From Treponema sp. (GTDB taxonomy: Bacteria; Spirochaetota; Spirochaetia; Treponematales; Treponemataceae): a stretch of 64,000 nucleotides of DNA. The stretch covers positions 124,001 to 188,000 of the forward strand of contig JAKSTI010000001.1 in the NCBI GenBank assembly GCA_024402665.1, written 5' to 3'. Below are positions 28,843-37,877 of this stretch, piece after piece. The notes under the pieces were generated by a model. It saw only the letters and a list, made by a program, of their open reading frames with translations. It did no database searches and was not told where the DNA came from. The translations under genes and the position numbers were made by a program. Each line of letters opens with the position of its first letter. Positions within the stretch are counted from its first letter, which is position 1.

Positions 28843-29460
28843 ATGATAAAAGAATTTCTTCCATACGAAACAGTTCGTAATAATGCACTTAAGCTTGCAA
28901 ATAAAATATATAAAGATGGCTTTATTCCAGATGTAATTTACTGTTCACTTCGCGGTGGTGCTTATATGGCCAATGTAATCAGTGAATATTTTAAAATTTT
29001 AAGTAAAAAGCAGCATTTTCATCCGGTTTTATATGCAGGAGTAGTTGCCCGTTCTTATTCAGATGTTGCTCAGCACACAAAAGTTTTTATTGATGGCTGG
29101 ACATATCCACCAGAAAATCTTCGTCCCGGAGATAAAATCCTCCTTGTAGATGATATTTTTGATTCCGGCAGAACAATTAACAGTCTTGTAGAAACTCTTA
29201 TGAATACACGTGGTATGCCAAGAGAAGATATTAAAGTTGTTGTTCACGATTATAAATATTTTACTTATTACAAAGAACAACTTCCTATTCAGCCAGACTA
29301 TTATTGCAGAAAGATTGAAATCAATTCTCCAGATGAAAACAGATGGATTCATTATATGAGCCATGAACTGGTAGGATTAACAGAAGAAGAACTTCAGAAA
29401 CATTATTATAACGCAGACCCAGAATTAAAAGACGTTCTTGGGCCATTCCTTGGATTATAA
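28843..29460 (+). CDS. phosphoribosyltransferase-family protein
   Basis: 205 residues. The PRPP-binding signature ILLVDDIFDSGRTINSLVETL (core at about residues 97–118) and the DVIYCSLRGGAYMANVI segment define a type I PRTase fold, closest in style to the hypoxanthine/xanthine-guanine salvage enzymes. The hood region that sets base specificity (DYYCRKIEINSPDENRWIHY) has a Trp suited to purine stacking, so purine salvage is plausible but not proven. SD AGGA lies before the ATG and it has its own promoter. A 22-bp gap separates it from the next gene. Confidence 0.82.
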   Translation: MIKEFLPYETVRNNALKLANKIYKDGFIPDVIYCSLRGGAYMANVISEYFKILSKKQHFHPVLYAGVVARSYSDVAQHTKVFIDGWTYPPENLRPGDKILLVDDIFDSGRTINSLVETLMNTRGMPREDIKVVVHDYKYFTYYKEQLPIQPDYYCRKIEINSPDENRWIHYMSHELVGLTEEELQKHYYNADPELKDVLGPFLGL

Positions 29461-29482
29461 AAATTAGACAGGACATTTAAGC

Positions 29483-31585
29483 ATGAAAAAATTACTAATT
29501 GCAGTAAGTTTTGTACTTTGTATCACAGCGAATCTATTCTCACAGATTAAGGTTATCAGCCCGATTGAAGGTGAATGGGCTAATAAGCAGATGCTTGTAA
29601 TTGATAATTCAGAAGGCGGAGAATATTTTTACTCTTTAAATGGAGAAGACCCTGCAACATCAGGTTTTGCTTATGATGGTCCTGTTTTAATTGATCTTCA
29701 GGGAGATGTTACTCTTAGAATCAGTACTGGGGGTAAAATCAAACAGGAAAAAACTGTAATTTATAAAGTAACTCCAACTGCTTTTTATGAAAAACCTTAT
29801 GCAGATTTTATTTATAATTTTGCAGATACAGGAATTATAAATTATACAGCTGGAACTTATCTTGATATTCCAGTTCAGTTGAACTATGCAATTGGTATGG
29901 ATTCTCTTTCTTATATTCCAGGCCAGCGTATTTTTATTTCAGACAACAGTGTTCTTTCCAGCTACACACCTTGTTTTATTCAGGACCCGGAAACTGAAAC
30001 AAAATGGCGATTCGTAATCAGAACTTTACCACAATCTGCAGGTGTATTTACAAGAAGGGAAGTTCCTTTTTACATCACAGACTGGAACACAATTACTTTT
30101 ACAGACGAAAATCTCATTTATAAAATCGACTCAGAATACTGGGAATTACCAAGAGAAAGCAAAACTCTGGACCGCTCTGTAGATCATATGATTTACTGGC
30201 AGAGTCTTACTTACGAACAGGGAAATCCAATTGAATCTTTCCTTCTTCCTGCTAAACCAAAATTAAAGCAGCTTTATGAATATGAAGGAAATCTTACTAT
30301 TAGAATTGATGGTGACGATTCTTATTTGATGAGTGTTATTTCTGAAGGGGAAAATGATTATCAGGAACTCTTTAGTGAAATTGGCATTGATACTTTCTAT
30401 GGCGACAAAATCAAAGGTGAAATTGTAATTGGTCTTTTTGCAAATTCCGTTTATCAGGGAACAATTAAAACTTCATACAGTGTAAACAAAAGACCTCCAT
30501 CAAATCCTGTTATTAAGACAAATGCAAAAGCTTTCTATTCAAGACAGGAAGTTTCTGGTTCTATTAAAGCTGAAAGCGGTGCTGAACTTTATGTAAGTGT
30601 CAGCGAACCTTATGTAATTTCAAATCTTGCAGAATCTTACACAAAAAACAGCGTTGAATTCTTAGATCTTCCACAGGGAGATTTCCAGCTTATAAAAGGC
30701 GGTGAATATAAATTTACTCTTGATTACACTGGTGCAGGTGCTTCTTACTTCAAAATTATTGCATATACAAAAGAAGATGAAAAAGTAAGTTCACAAACTG
30801 AATACAGCGTCATTATAGATAAATACAATTTCTATTATGATGAAAGTTTTGATGCTGCCGATTCTTACAGCGATGGAACTCCGTTGCATCCATTTAATAA
30901 TTTCAAAGCCTGTTTTGATGAAATCAACAGAGGTAGAAACGCAATGCTGAATATTACCGGCCAGATGCATGTTCCTTCTGGCAAATTTGATGTTCTTTCA
31001 AATTGTACTTTTATAAATGCCCTTGATGGAGAAATTGTATTTGCTCCAGACAGTACAATTGTTGCAAAAGGTTCAACTCTGTCTTTTGAAAATTTCACTC
31101 TTCTGTTAAATTCAAATGCAAAGTCTGAAAGCGACAAAATTGGTATGATGTTCAAACTTGAAAATTCTGTGCTTGATATTAAGAACTGCCAGATTGGTGC
31201 TGTGTTTGGAAAGAATGGACTTTTTGCAGATTCCTATAATTCTGCAATCAATCTTCATGATACAATCATTTCTGTTTCTGCATCAAAATACGCTGCATGT
31301 GTTTCTGGTGTAAAAACAAAACTTAATATTCAGAAATCCATCATTAATACAATTGCAGATACAAGTGTAGTTTTCTCTATTAATGAAGGCGATGTTAAAC
31401 TTAAAGACAACTCATTTAAAGTAACTGGACTTATTGGTAGAATTGCAGAATTGTTCTCTGTTACCGGAAATGTTTCTTCAAATACTTTCAAAGGTGATAT
31501 TAGAAAAAACAGTGGTGCTTCTCCTGTATTTAAAGATTCAAAATCTGGTGTAGTAATAGGAAGCAATGAAAGTTATGGATTCTAA
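29483..31585 (+). CDS. secreted protein with chitobiase-like and beta-helix domains
   Basis: 700 residues with a signal peptide ending NLFSQ (about residue 20). Residues about 25–90 (SPIEGEWANKQMLVIDN, EYFYSLNGEDPATSGFAYDGPVLID) look like the CHB_HEX_C-type beta-sandwich found in bacterial cell-surface proteins. A second similar unit may occur near ADSYSDGTPLHPFNN. The last ~200 residues are short strand repeats (FENFTLLLNSNAK, NSVLDIKNCQIGAVFG, NLHDTIISVSAS) typical of a right-handed beta-helix. No catalytic residues are recognised. It is probably surface-exposed or periplasmic. Its stop lies inside the rnhB start region. Confidence 0.78.
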   Translation: MKKLLIAVSFVLCITANLFSQIKVISPIEGEWANKQMLVIDNSEGGEYFYSLNGEDPATSGFAYDGPVLIDLQGDVTLRISTGGKIKQEKTVIYKVTPTAFYEKPYADFIYNFADTGIINYTAGTYLDIPVQLNYAIGMDSLSYIPGQRIFISDNSVLSSYTPCFIQDPETETKWRFVIRTLPQSAGVFTRREVPFYITDWNTITFTDENLIYKIDSEYWELPRESKTLDRSVDHMIYWQSLTYEQGNPIESFLLPAKPKLKQLYEYEGNLTIRIDGDDSYLMSVISEGENDYQELFSEIGIDTFYGDKIKGEIVIGLFANSVYQGTIKTSYSVNKRPPSNPVIKTNAKAFYSRQEVSGSIKAESGAELYVSVSEPYVISNLAESYTKNSVEFLDLPQGDFQLIKGGEYKFTLDYTGAGASYFKIIAYTKEDEKVSSQTEYSVIIDKYNFYYDESFDAADSYSDGTPLHPFNNFKACFDEINRGRNAMLNITGQMHVPSGKFDVLSNCTFINALDGEIVFAPDSTIVAKGSTLSFENFTLLLNSNAKSESDKIGMMFKLENSVLDIKNCQIGAVFGKNGLFADSYNSAINLHDTIISVSASKYAACVSGVKTKLNIQKSIINTIADTSVVFSINEGDVKLKDNSFKVTGLIGRIAELFSVTGNVSSNTFKGDIRKNSGASPVFKDSKSGVVIGSNESYGF

Positions 31586-32171
31586 AATTCAGCTTCTTGT
31601 TGGTTTTGATGAAGCAGGGCGTGGTCCTTTGGCAGGTCCAGTCTGTGCTTCTGCAGTTATTCTTCCTTCTGATTTTCCAGTTGAGATTCTCAATGATTCA
31701 AAAAAACTTTCTGAAAAAAAGCGTCTTGCAGCAGAAATTGTGATTAAAGAAAAAGCCTGCTGGGGAATTGCATTAGTTGATCATAAAAAAATAGATGAAA
31801 TTAATATTCTTCAGGCCAGTATGCTTGCAATGAAACTTGCCTTTGAAGAACTGCAGAAAAAATTACCACAATGGTGCAAAGATAATAATATCAGTGATTT
31901 TGATTTGTCTGGAATAACAGATGGTACTAAATGTCCTGATGTTCCAATTCAATGCCGCTGTGAACCAAAAGCAGATGGAAATTATCCTCCTGTAATGGCA
32001 GCCTCAATTCTTGCAAAAACATGCCGCGACCGCTTAATGCTTGAAATGGACAAAAAATATCCCGAGTATGGATACGCAAAACATAAAGGGTACCCAACCC
32101 GGGATCATAAAGAAATCTGCCGTCGTATTGGACCATCTCCAATTCAGCGACTTTCATTTAATTATAATTAA
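31566..32171 (+). CDS. rnhB: ribonuclease HII
   Basis: Removes ribonucleotides from DNA and degrades RNA in RNA–DNA hybrids. 201 residues, normal length. The first acidic motif FDEAGRGPLAGPV provides Asp and Glu of the DEDD site; GITDGTK and ASILAKTCRDRLM supply further family residues, and the C-terminal YGYAKHKGYPTRDH is diagnostic. Two starts are possible: ATG 31566 is only 2 bp from AGGAAG (31558–31563), while ATG 31575 has an 11-bp spacing. Either overlaps the upstream gene's end. It converges with the PUR-protein gene after 1 bp. Confidence 0.95.
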   Translation: MKVMDSKIQLLVGFDEAGRGPLAGPVCASAVILPSDFPVEILNDSKKLSEKKRLAAEIVIKEKACWGIALVDHKKIDEINILQASMLAMKLAFEELQKKLPQWCKDNNISDFDLSGITDGTKCPDVPIQCRCEPKADGNYPPVMAASILAKTCRDRLMLEMDKKYPEYGYAKHKGYPTRDHKEICRRIGPSPIQRLSFNYN

Positions 32172-32172
32172 A

Positions 32173-32562
32173 TTATTCTTCTGTAGTAGTCTGTGGTTTT
32201 TTAGAAACAACGTGAACACGTCCAGTTCTTTTAATACCATCATCAACTTTAGCAGCAGGTTTGTCGTTCTTTACTCTGTAAACTTTCTTTTCTTTAGCAA
32301 TCTTCTTTTCTCTTGCTGCTTTCTGTCTTGTTTTTCTTTCTTTTTCAATAAATTCTAATGATTTTTCCATACCCTGAAGGAATTTCTGCATATCTTCAGA
32401 AAAAACTGCAATCTGATGACGGTCAGCTTCTGCTCCATCACGGCTCTTGCTTTCTACAATCTGAAGAAACACATCTCCAGTTCTGTTTTCTTTTACGTTG
32501 AAAAAGTATGAACGGTTATCTAAATAGACCTGAGTAGTAAATAATTCTCCACGTGCTCCCAT
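32173..32562 (-). CDS. PUR-domain nucleic-acid-binding protein (BpuR-like)
   Basis: 129 residues. The N-terminal ~70 residues (RGELFTTQVYLDNRSYFFNVKEN, GDVFLQIVESK) match the single PUR repeat of bacterial PUR-alpha proteins (DUF3276), best studied as Borrelia burgdorferi BpuR, which binds DNA and RNA. The C-terminal ~50 residues are a Lys/Arg-rich, probably disordered tail (KTRQKAAREKKIAKEKK) not needed for the fold. It has a strong SD (AAGGAG) and its own promoter. A role as a nucleic-acid-binding regulator is inferred from the family. Confidence 0.88.
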   Translation of the reverse strand: MGARGELFTTQVYLDNRSYFFNVKENRTGDVFLQIVESKSRDGAEADRHQIAVFSEDMQKFLQGMEKSLEFIEKERKTRQKAAREKKIAKEKKVYRVKNDKPAAKVDDGIKRTGRVHVVSKKPQTTTEE

Positions 32563-32657
32563 ATATGTAACTCCTTAAATAATTATCTTCAGTGAATTGT
32601 TACCAGGGATTTCCTGACGACAAAACGTGTAAGAACCATCCCTGAAATGTTGAAAAC

Positions 32658-32686
32658 AAATTACCATAAAAATAAAGAATTTTCAA
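32658..32686 (-). promoter_or_regulatory. promoter of the PUR-protein gene
   Basis: On the minus strand, TTGAAA (32686–32681), a 17-bp spacer and TAATTT (32663–32658). Transcription from here would give a leader of about 85 nt containing the CAGGGAT/ATCCCTG inverted repeat. Confidence 0.55.
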
Positions 32687-32702
32687 CACGGCAAACTTTA
32701 TT

Positions 32703-33575
32703 TTATGACTTTGACATACGCCTTTGTTTTGGTGTAATTCCCTTTATTTTTTTATAAGTTCGAATAAAGTGACTGGAATCTGTAAAACCAGTTTCCTGCG
32801 AAATATAATCAAGAGTTTTGTCTGTATAAAGCAAAAGTGTATCTGCCTTACAGATTCGTACAAATTCAATATATTCTTTACAGGTCTTTCCAAACTGTGC
32901 CTTAAACTGTTTTGCAAAATTCGAATAACACATTCCGCATTTTGATGCCAGAAATTCAATACTGATATTTTCTGTTGAATGCTTATCAATATATTCAAGT
33001 ACAGAAAAATCCTTTGTACTGAACTGATCAAAGGTAGATTTTGTTGAAAATTTAAATCCTCTGCGGAACCAGATACGAATAAGCTCTGTAATAATCAGAC
33101 TGATCATAGAGGCAACTTTAATGTCATAACCGAATTCTTTATGGTGTGTTTCCCAGATACAATTCTGGAAAAAAAGCATTACAGGATTATATTTTAATTC
33201 TTCTGCAGTAATTAAATTCATTGCATTTTCAGAATGATTCGCATTATCAAGCATTCGTGGCAGTTTTGGAGAACCAGGAGTTGTATTTGAAAGAATCATG
33301 TCATCAAATTTAATTACATAAAACAATGGTTTTTCCATTTCGGAACTTTTTACCGGATAATCAAGAAAAGAATGAATCTGTTTTGGATGGAAAATCACCA
33401 TATCACCAGGATTCATTGAAAACTGTTTGCCTTCCACTTCACCAAAAAGATTTCCTTTTACTAAATAAACCATTTCAGTAAAGTAGTGCCAGTGAGGTTT
33501 TACAACCATCCAGTCTCCGCTAAAAGCCTGAAACGGTGCGTTCAAAATGTCACTGTATTCAAATAAATCATCCAT
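32703..33575 (-). CDS. AraC-family transcriptional regulator
   Basis: 290 residues. The N-terminal half is a cupin-type sensing domain (KPHWHYFTEMVYLVKGNLFGEV, MNPGDMVIFHPKQIHSF). The C-terminal ~100 residues are the double helix-turn-helix DNA-binding domain (SIEFLASKCGMCYSNFAKQFKAQFG, then TLDYISQETGFTDSSHFIRTYKKIKGITPKQRR). The second HTH fits the family signature well. It is divergent from the ABC exporter pair with 97 bp between starts, so it probably regulates that operon. The signal is unknown, though sugar-like or aromatic ligands are common for cupin members. Confidence 0.92.
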   Translation of the reverse strand: MDDLFEYSDILNAPFQAFSGDWMVVKPHWHYFTEMVYLVKGNLFGEVEGKQFSMNPGDMVIFHPKQIHSFLDYPVKSSEMEKPLFYVIKFDDMILSNTTPGSPKLPRMLDNANHSENAMNLITAEELKYNPVMLFFQNCIWETHHKEFGYDIKVASMISLIITELIRIWFRRGFKFSTKSTFDQFSTKDFSVLEYIDKHSTENISIEFLASKCGMCYSNFAKQFKAQFGKTCKEYIEFVRICKADTLLLYTDKTLDYISQETGFTDSSHFIRTYKKIKGITPKQRRMSKS

Positions 33576-33672
33576 AGGTGTTTCTCCCTAAGTTTTCTCT
33601 GGGTAGAGATTTATACAATTTTGTTCCGTTTTCTTTATATCACATATTTTTGGATAATGCTAGAGTAAAATT

Positions 33673-35385
33673 ATGGGTAAATGGATTTGGTCTTATATTC
33701 GTAAATATTGGGTGTGGATGTTTATCGGTCTTTCGTTAAGTGTTGGGGTTGCAGCAGTAAATATGGTCAATCCTCTTATTACAGGTACAATTGTCGATAA
33801 AGTCATCGTTGGTGGTCAGCACAATCTTTTGCTGAAACTTATTTTAATAATGGTTGGTACAACACTTGGGAAGAGTATTGTACGATATATTTATCAGGTA
33901 ATTTTTGAGCATGCTTCTCAGAATGTAATTCGTTCTATGCGTGAAGATTTGTATGCACATGTTCAGAAACTTGATTTCAAATGGTATGATAAATCTCCTT
34001 CAGGAAACATCATGACTCTTTTAACAAGCGACCTTGATAAGGTGCGTCACTTTGTTGCCTGGGTTTTATATCAGATATTAGAAAATGTTTTGATTTATGT
34101 TTTTTCAATCATCACACTTTCAACAATCAACTGGAAGCTTACAGTAGCGTTCCTTATTATTGCTCCATTTGTTCTTGTTTTGATCAACAAATTTAAAAAA
34201 CACATCAGACCTGCCCATTTAAAAGTTCGCGATCAGTTTGCAACTCTTAATACTAGAGTAGGTGAAAACATTGAAGGTAACCGTGTTGTTAAAGCTTTTG
34301 TTCGTGAAAAATATGAAATCAGCCAGTTTGATGTAGAAAATGAAAAATTCCGTGATGTTTCAGTAGATAATGCTGATGTTCGCGTAAAATATACCCCTTG
34401 GATTGATGCATTGTGTGGTGTTCTGCCAGTTATTTTAATTCTTTTTGGCGGCTACCTTGTTATGACTGACGAAATGACAATTGGTCAGCTTGTAACTTTC
34501 AACGGTTTGATGTGGGCATTTACTCAGCCAATCAATATGTTTGGTATGCTTGTTGATAACGTTCAGAACTTTGGTGCTTCAGCAGATCGTCTTTATGAAT
34601 TGCACTGTACAAATCCTGATATTGTTTCAAAAGAAAATTCTTCAAAAGAGCCAATTGAAGGTGAAGTTGAATTCAAAAACGTAAGTTTTGCTTATAATCA
34701 GGTTCCTGTTCTTAAAAATGTAAGTTTTAAGATTAAACCGGGTATGACAGTTGGTGTTCTTGGACTTACAGGAAGTGGTAAATCAACAATTGCAAATCTT
34801 CTGTGCCGTTATTATGACGTTACTGATGGTCAGGTTTTAATTGATGGCAAAGATGTTCGAGATTACGATTTACAGTATTTAAGAAAAAATGTTGGAATCA
34901 CAATGCAGGAAGTATTCCTTTTCAGTGATACTGTTGAAGGAAATATTGCTTTTGGCGAACCAGAATGCAGTTTTGAATCTGTAGAAAGAGCCGCTGAACT
35001 TGCAAGAGTTAAAGAATTTATTGGTGATTTGACAGACGGTTATGACACAATTGTTGGTGAACGTGGAGTAGGATTAAGTGGCGGACAGAAACAGCGAATT
35101 GCACTTGCCAGACTTTTCCTTGCAAATCCAAAAATTATGATTCTTGATGATACAACTAGTGCAGTTGATATTGAAACAGAAGAAAAAATCAGAAAATCAA
35201 TTGCAGAAAAATGTAAAGAAGGTCATACAACATTCATTATCAGTCATAGAGTTTCTTCATTCCAGAATGCAGATTTAATTCTTGTAATTAAAGATGGCCA
35301 GATCAGTCAGTCAGGTTCTCATGAAGAACTTGTTAATCAGGAAGGCTTCTACCAGCAGGTCTGGTACGAACAGCAGAGTATTTAA
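33673..35385 (+). CDS. heterodimeric ABC exporter, subunit A (degenerate Walker B)
   Basis: 570 residues: six-helix exporter domain (about 1–320) and an ATPase domain with Walker A GLTGSGKST (364–372) and signature LSGGQ (468–472). The catalytic Glu after Walker B is replaced by Asp (MILDDTTSAVD, Asp493). Such an Asp marks the non-hydrolysing site in heterodimeric exporters such as TM287/288 and BmrCD. The partner is encoded 19 bp downstream. Multidrug or lipid export is typical; the substrate here is unknown. Confidence 0.92.
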   Translation: MGKWIWSYIRKYWVWMFIGLSLSVGVAAVNMVNPLITGTIVDKVIVGGQHNLLLKLILIMVGTTLGKSIVRYIYQVIFEHASQNVIRSMREDLYAHVQKLDFKWYDKSPSGNIMTLLTSDLDKVRHFVAWVLYQILENVLIYVFSIITLSTINWKLTVAFLIIAPFVLVLINKFKKHIRPAHLKVRDQFATLNTRVGENIEGNRVVKAFVREKYEISQFDVENEKFRDVSVDNADVRVKYTPWIDALCGVLPVILILFGGYLVMTDEMTIGQLVTFNGLMWAFTQPINMFGMLVDNVQNFGASADRLYELHCTNPDIVSKENSSKEPIEGEVEFKNVSFAYNQVPVLKNVSFKIKPGMTVGVLGLTGSGKSTIANLLCRYYDVTDGQVLIDGKDVRDYDLQYLRKNVGITMQEVFLFSDTVEGNIAFGEPECSFESVERAAELARVKEFIGDLTDGYDTIVGERGVGLSGGQKQRIALARLFLANPKIMILDDTTSAVDIETEEKIRKSIAEKCKEGHTTFIISHRVSSFQNADLILVIKDGQISQSGSHEELVNQEGFYQQVWYEQQSI

Positions 35386-35404
35386 GGTTTAAGAGGTTAT
35401 AGTT

Positions 35405-37168
35405 ATGCGTAATAAATTCGATGCAGATGAAGAAATAGAACAGAAACTTAATCCTCATATTATTATGAGACTTTTTAACTGGATTAAGCCTTATAAAGGA
35501 AAGATGATTCTCTCTTGTGTAATCATGCTTCTTGCTTCAGCAATTTCTCTTGTAAGTCCATACTTAATCAGAATGGCAATTGATGAAGCAATTCCAAACG
35601 AAAATATCAGACTTCTTGTTATTCTTTCGGTGATTCTTTTGCTTTCAACTCTTGTAGTCAGAATTTTACTTGCCCAGAAGTTGAAGATTATGACAAGAGT
35701 TGCCCAGAGAATCATTGTTACAATCAGAAAAGATGTATTTACAAAACTTCAGAGTCTTCCATTTAATTACTTTGACAGCCGTCCACACGGAAAGATTCTT
35801 ATTCGTGTAGTAAATTATGTAAACTCTCTTTCTGATTTGCTTAGTAACGGTATTATCCAGCTTATCAGCGATTTGTTCACTTTAATAGTAATCATTTGTT
35901 TCATGGTTGCAATTGATCCAAAATTAACACTTGTTGCAATGGCCGTTCTTCCAGTTTTGCTCATTGTTTTAATTTCTATGAAGAAAAAGCAGCATGAAGC
36001 CTGGAAGCAGGAAAGTTATAAACGTTCAAATCTTACTGCATATCTTTCTGAAAGTTTGAATGGTATGAAAGTAACACAGAGTTTTGCCCGTGAAGATGTA
36101 AATCAGGGTATTTTTAATGGACTTTGTGATATTTGTAAAAAGGTTTGGATTCGCGCTGTAAATATTAATAATATTATCTGGCCTGTTGTAGATAATCTTT
36201 CTACTTTAGGAGTTGCCCTTGTTTATATGGCTGGTATCAGATGGCTTGGAGCTACTGTAAGTGTTGGTACATTAGTTGCTTTTGCAGGATATATCTGGCG
36301 TTTCTGGCAGCCAATTCAGAATCTTGGTAACTTCTACAATTCAATGGTAACAACAGGTGCTTATGTAGAACGTATTTTTGAACTCCTTGATGAACCTGAA
36401 GATATTACGGATAAAGAAAATGCAATTGAACTTCCTCCAATCAGAGGACATGTTAATTTTGATCATGTAAATTTCTCTTATGAAGAAGGTCATCCAATTC
36501 TTAAAGATGTAGATTTTGATATTAAACCTGGTATGACAGTTGCAATTGTTGGTCCAACAGGAGCCGGAAAAACAACAATCGTTAATCTTCTTACACGTTT
36601 CTATAATCCTGATAATGGTCAGATTTTAATTGACGGACTTGATTTGCAGGATCTTCAGATTAAATCTGTTCGTAAACAAGTTGGTGTAATGCTTCAGGAT
36701 TCTTTCCTCTTTAGTGGAACTATTATGGATAATATCCGTTATGGTCGTCTTGATGCTACTGATGAAGAATGTATTGAAGCTGCAAAAACTGTTCAAGCAC
36801 ATGAATTTATTACAGCTTTGCCTGACGGATATAACACAATGCTTACTGCAAATGGTGGTGGACTTTCACAGGGACAGCGCCAGATTATCAGTTTTGCCAG
36901 AGTTCTGCTTTCTGATCCAAGAATTCTTATTCTTGATGAAGCAACTTCTTCTGTTGATACACAGACAGAAAAACTTGTTCAGATTGGTTTGAATAAGCTT
37001 TTGAAAAACAGAACTTCATTTATTATTGCTCATCGTCTTTCTACTATCCGTAATGCCGATGTTATTTTCTACGTTGAACATGGTGTAATCAAGGAACGTG
37101 GAAATCATCAGCAGCTTATTGATTTGAAAGGTGAATATTATAAAATGTGCACAAAAGTTAATAAATAA
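35405..37168 (+). CDS. heterodimeric ABC exporter, subunit B
   Basis: 587 residues with an N-terminal cytosolic extension of about 25 residues, six membrane helices, and an ATPase domain: Walker A GPTGAGKTT (383–391), Walker B LILDEATSSVD with intact Glu512. Its signature reads LSQGQ (487–491) instead of LSGGQ. In a heterodimer this altered signature would face the Walker motifs of subunit A, so the weak site is built from both partners while the canonical site remains active. An SD-like AAGAGG precedes the ATG. Confidence 0.92.
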   Translation: MRNKFDADEEIEQKLNPHIIMRLFNWIKPYKGKMILSCVIMLLASAISLVSPYLIRMAIDEAIPNENIRLLVILSVILLLSTLVVRILLAQKLKIMTRVAQRIIVTIRKDVFTKLQSLPFNYFDSRPHGKILIRVVNYVNSLSDLLSNGIIQLISDLFTLIVIICFMVAIDPKLTLVAMAVLPVLLIVLISMKKKQHEAWKQESYKRSNLTAYLSESLNGMKVTQSFAREDVNQGIFNGLCDICKKVWIRAVNINNIIWPVVDNLSTLGVALVYMAGIRWLGATVSVGTLVAFAGYIWRFWQPIQNLGNFYNSMVTTGAYVERIFELLDEPEDITDKENAIELPPIRGHVNFDHVNFSYEEGHPILKDVDFDIKPGMTVAIVGPTGAGKTTIVNLLTRFYNPDNGQILIDGLDLQDLQIKSVRKQVGVMLQDSFLFSGTIMDNIRYGRLDATDEECIEAAKTVQAHEFITALPDGYNTMLTANGGGLSQGQRQIISFARVLLSDPRILILDEATSSVDTQTEKLVQIGLNKLLKNRTSFIIAHRLSTIRNADVIFYVEHGVIKERGNHQQLIDLKGEYYKMCTKVNK

Positions 37169-37187
37169 TTTTTTCTCCTAAAGATTT

Positions 37188-37230
37188 AGCCGTATCATTT
37201 TTTCTTTGAAATCTGATACGGCTGTTTCTT
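37188..37230 (+). terminator. intrinsic terminator after the ABC exporter operon
   Basis: Perfect 10-bp arms AGCCGTATCA (37188–37197) and TGATACGGCT (37214–37223) are followed by a T-rich run. Confidence 0.8.
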
Positions 37231-37247
37231 TTATTACAGTTCTACTA

Positions 37248-37276
37248 TTGAATAAATCTTTAATTTCTTATAATAT
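37248..37276 (+). promoter_or_regulatory. promoter of the rpsP operon
   Basis: TTGAAT (37248–37253), 17-bp spacer, TAATAT (37271–37276). An overlapping TATAAT at 37269–37274 is an alternative -10. Confidence 0.6.
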
Positions 37277-37286
37277 AATTAACTAT

Positions 37287-37340
37287 CACAATAGGTATTA
37301 TTGTGTCCAAGTTAGTAAATTTGATACCAGAAATGGTGTC
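37287..37340 (+). promoter_or_regulatory. structured rpsP leader with two hairpins
   Basis: Hairpin 1: CACAATA (37287–37293) and TATTGTG (37299–37305). Hairpin 2: GATACCA (37323–37329), loop GAAA (a GNRA tetraloop), TGGTGTC (37334–37340), ending just before the SD GGAGG. Both lie between the promoter and the rpsP start and could serve operon control. Confidence 0.55.
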
Positions 37341-37353
37341 ATGGAGGATATAA

Positions 37354-37605
37354 ATGGTCAAAATCAGACTTAAGAGATTTGGTACTCAGAAACGTCCTTG
37401 CTATCGTGTAGTTGTTCAGGACTCACGCAAGCCACGTGACGGTGTATGTATCGAAGAAATTGGAACTTTCCAGCCAATCGCTAAGGAAGATGCTCAGGTT
37501 TCTATCGATATGGACCGTGCAAAGTACTGGATCAGTGTTGGTGCTCAGCCTACTGATATCGTTAAGAAATTAATGAATCGTCAGTCTGCAAAACAGGCAA
37601 AATAA
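37354..37605 (+). CDS. rpsP: 30S ribosomal protein S16
   Basis: 83 residues, normal length. The N-terminal [29 protein letters not shown] is the family signature, followed by EEIGTF and the [17 protein letters not shown] helix. S16 stabilises the 5' domain of 16S rRNA during 30S assembly. It starts the conserved rpsP-khpA-rimM-trmD-rplS operon, with SD GGAGG upstream. Confidence 0.97.
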   Translation: MVKIRLKRFGTQKRPCYRVVVQDSRKPRDGVCIEEIGTFQPIAKEDAQVSIDMDRAKYWISVGAQPTDIVKKLMNRQSAKQAK

Positions 37606-37624
37606 TTTACAGAGAGGCTAGAAA

Positions 37625-37861
37625 ATGGAAAAAGACCTGATTGAATACATCGCAAAATCATTGGTCGATGATCCGTCAGCTGTATCTGTAAATGAAACTG
37701 AAGGCGAGAAGGGCATGGTGCTTCAACTTAAAGTAGCAGATGGTGATATTGGCAAGGTTATCGGTAAATACGGAAGAATTGCTAAAGCCATGAGAACTGT
37801 TTTAAGTGCATCGGCTGTTAAAGACGGTAAACGTTACAGTCTTGATATTCTTGATAACTAA
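37625..37861 (+). CDS. khpA: KH-domain RNA-binding protein KhpA
   Basis: 78 residues forming a single KH domain, with the IGKYGRIAKAMRTVL motif (IGxxGR, residues about 41–55). In firmicutes KhpA (YlqC) pairs with KhpB and affects cell division and RNA metabolism. The position between rpsP and rimM is the usual one across bacteria. It starts 19 bp after rpsP. Confidence 0.9.
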   Translation: MEKDLIEYIAKSLVDDPSAVSVNETEGEKGMVLQLKVADGDIGKVIGKYGRIAKAMRTVLSASAVKDGKRYSLDILDN

Positions 37862-37877
37862 TTTAGGAATATCGTAG

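Noticed and set aside
32604-32644. FMN- or thiamine-type riboswitch in the PUR-protein leader
   Set aside because: The conserved core motifs of those riboswitches are absent; only a simple inverted repeat is visible.
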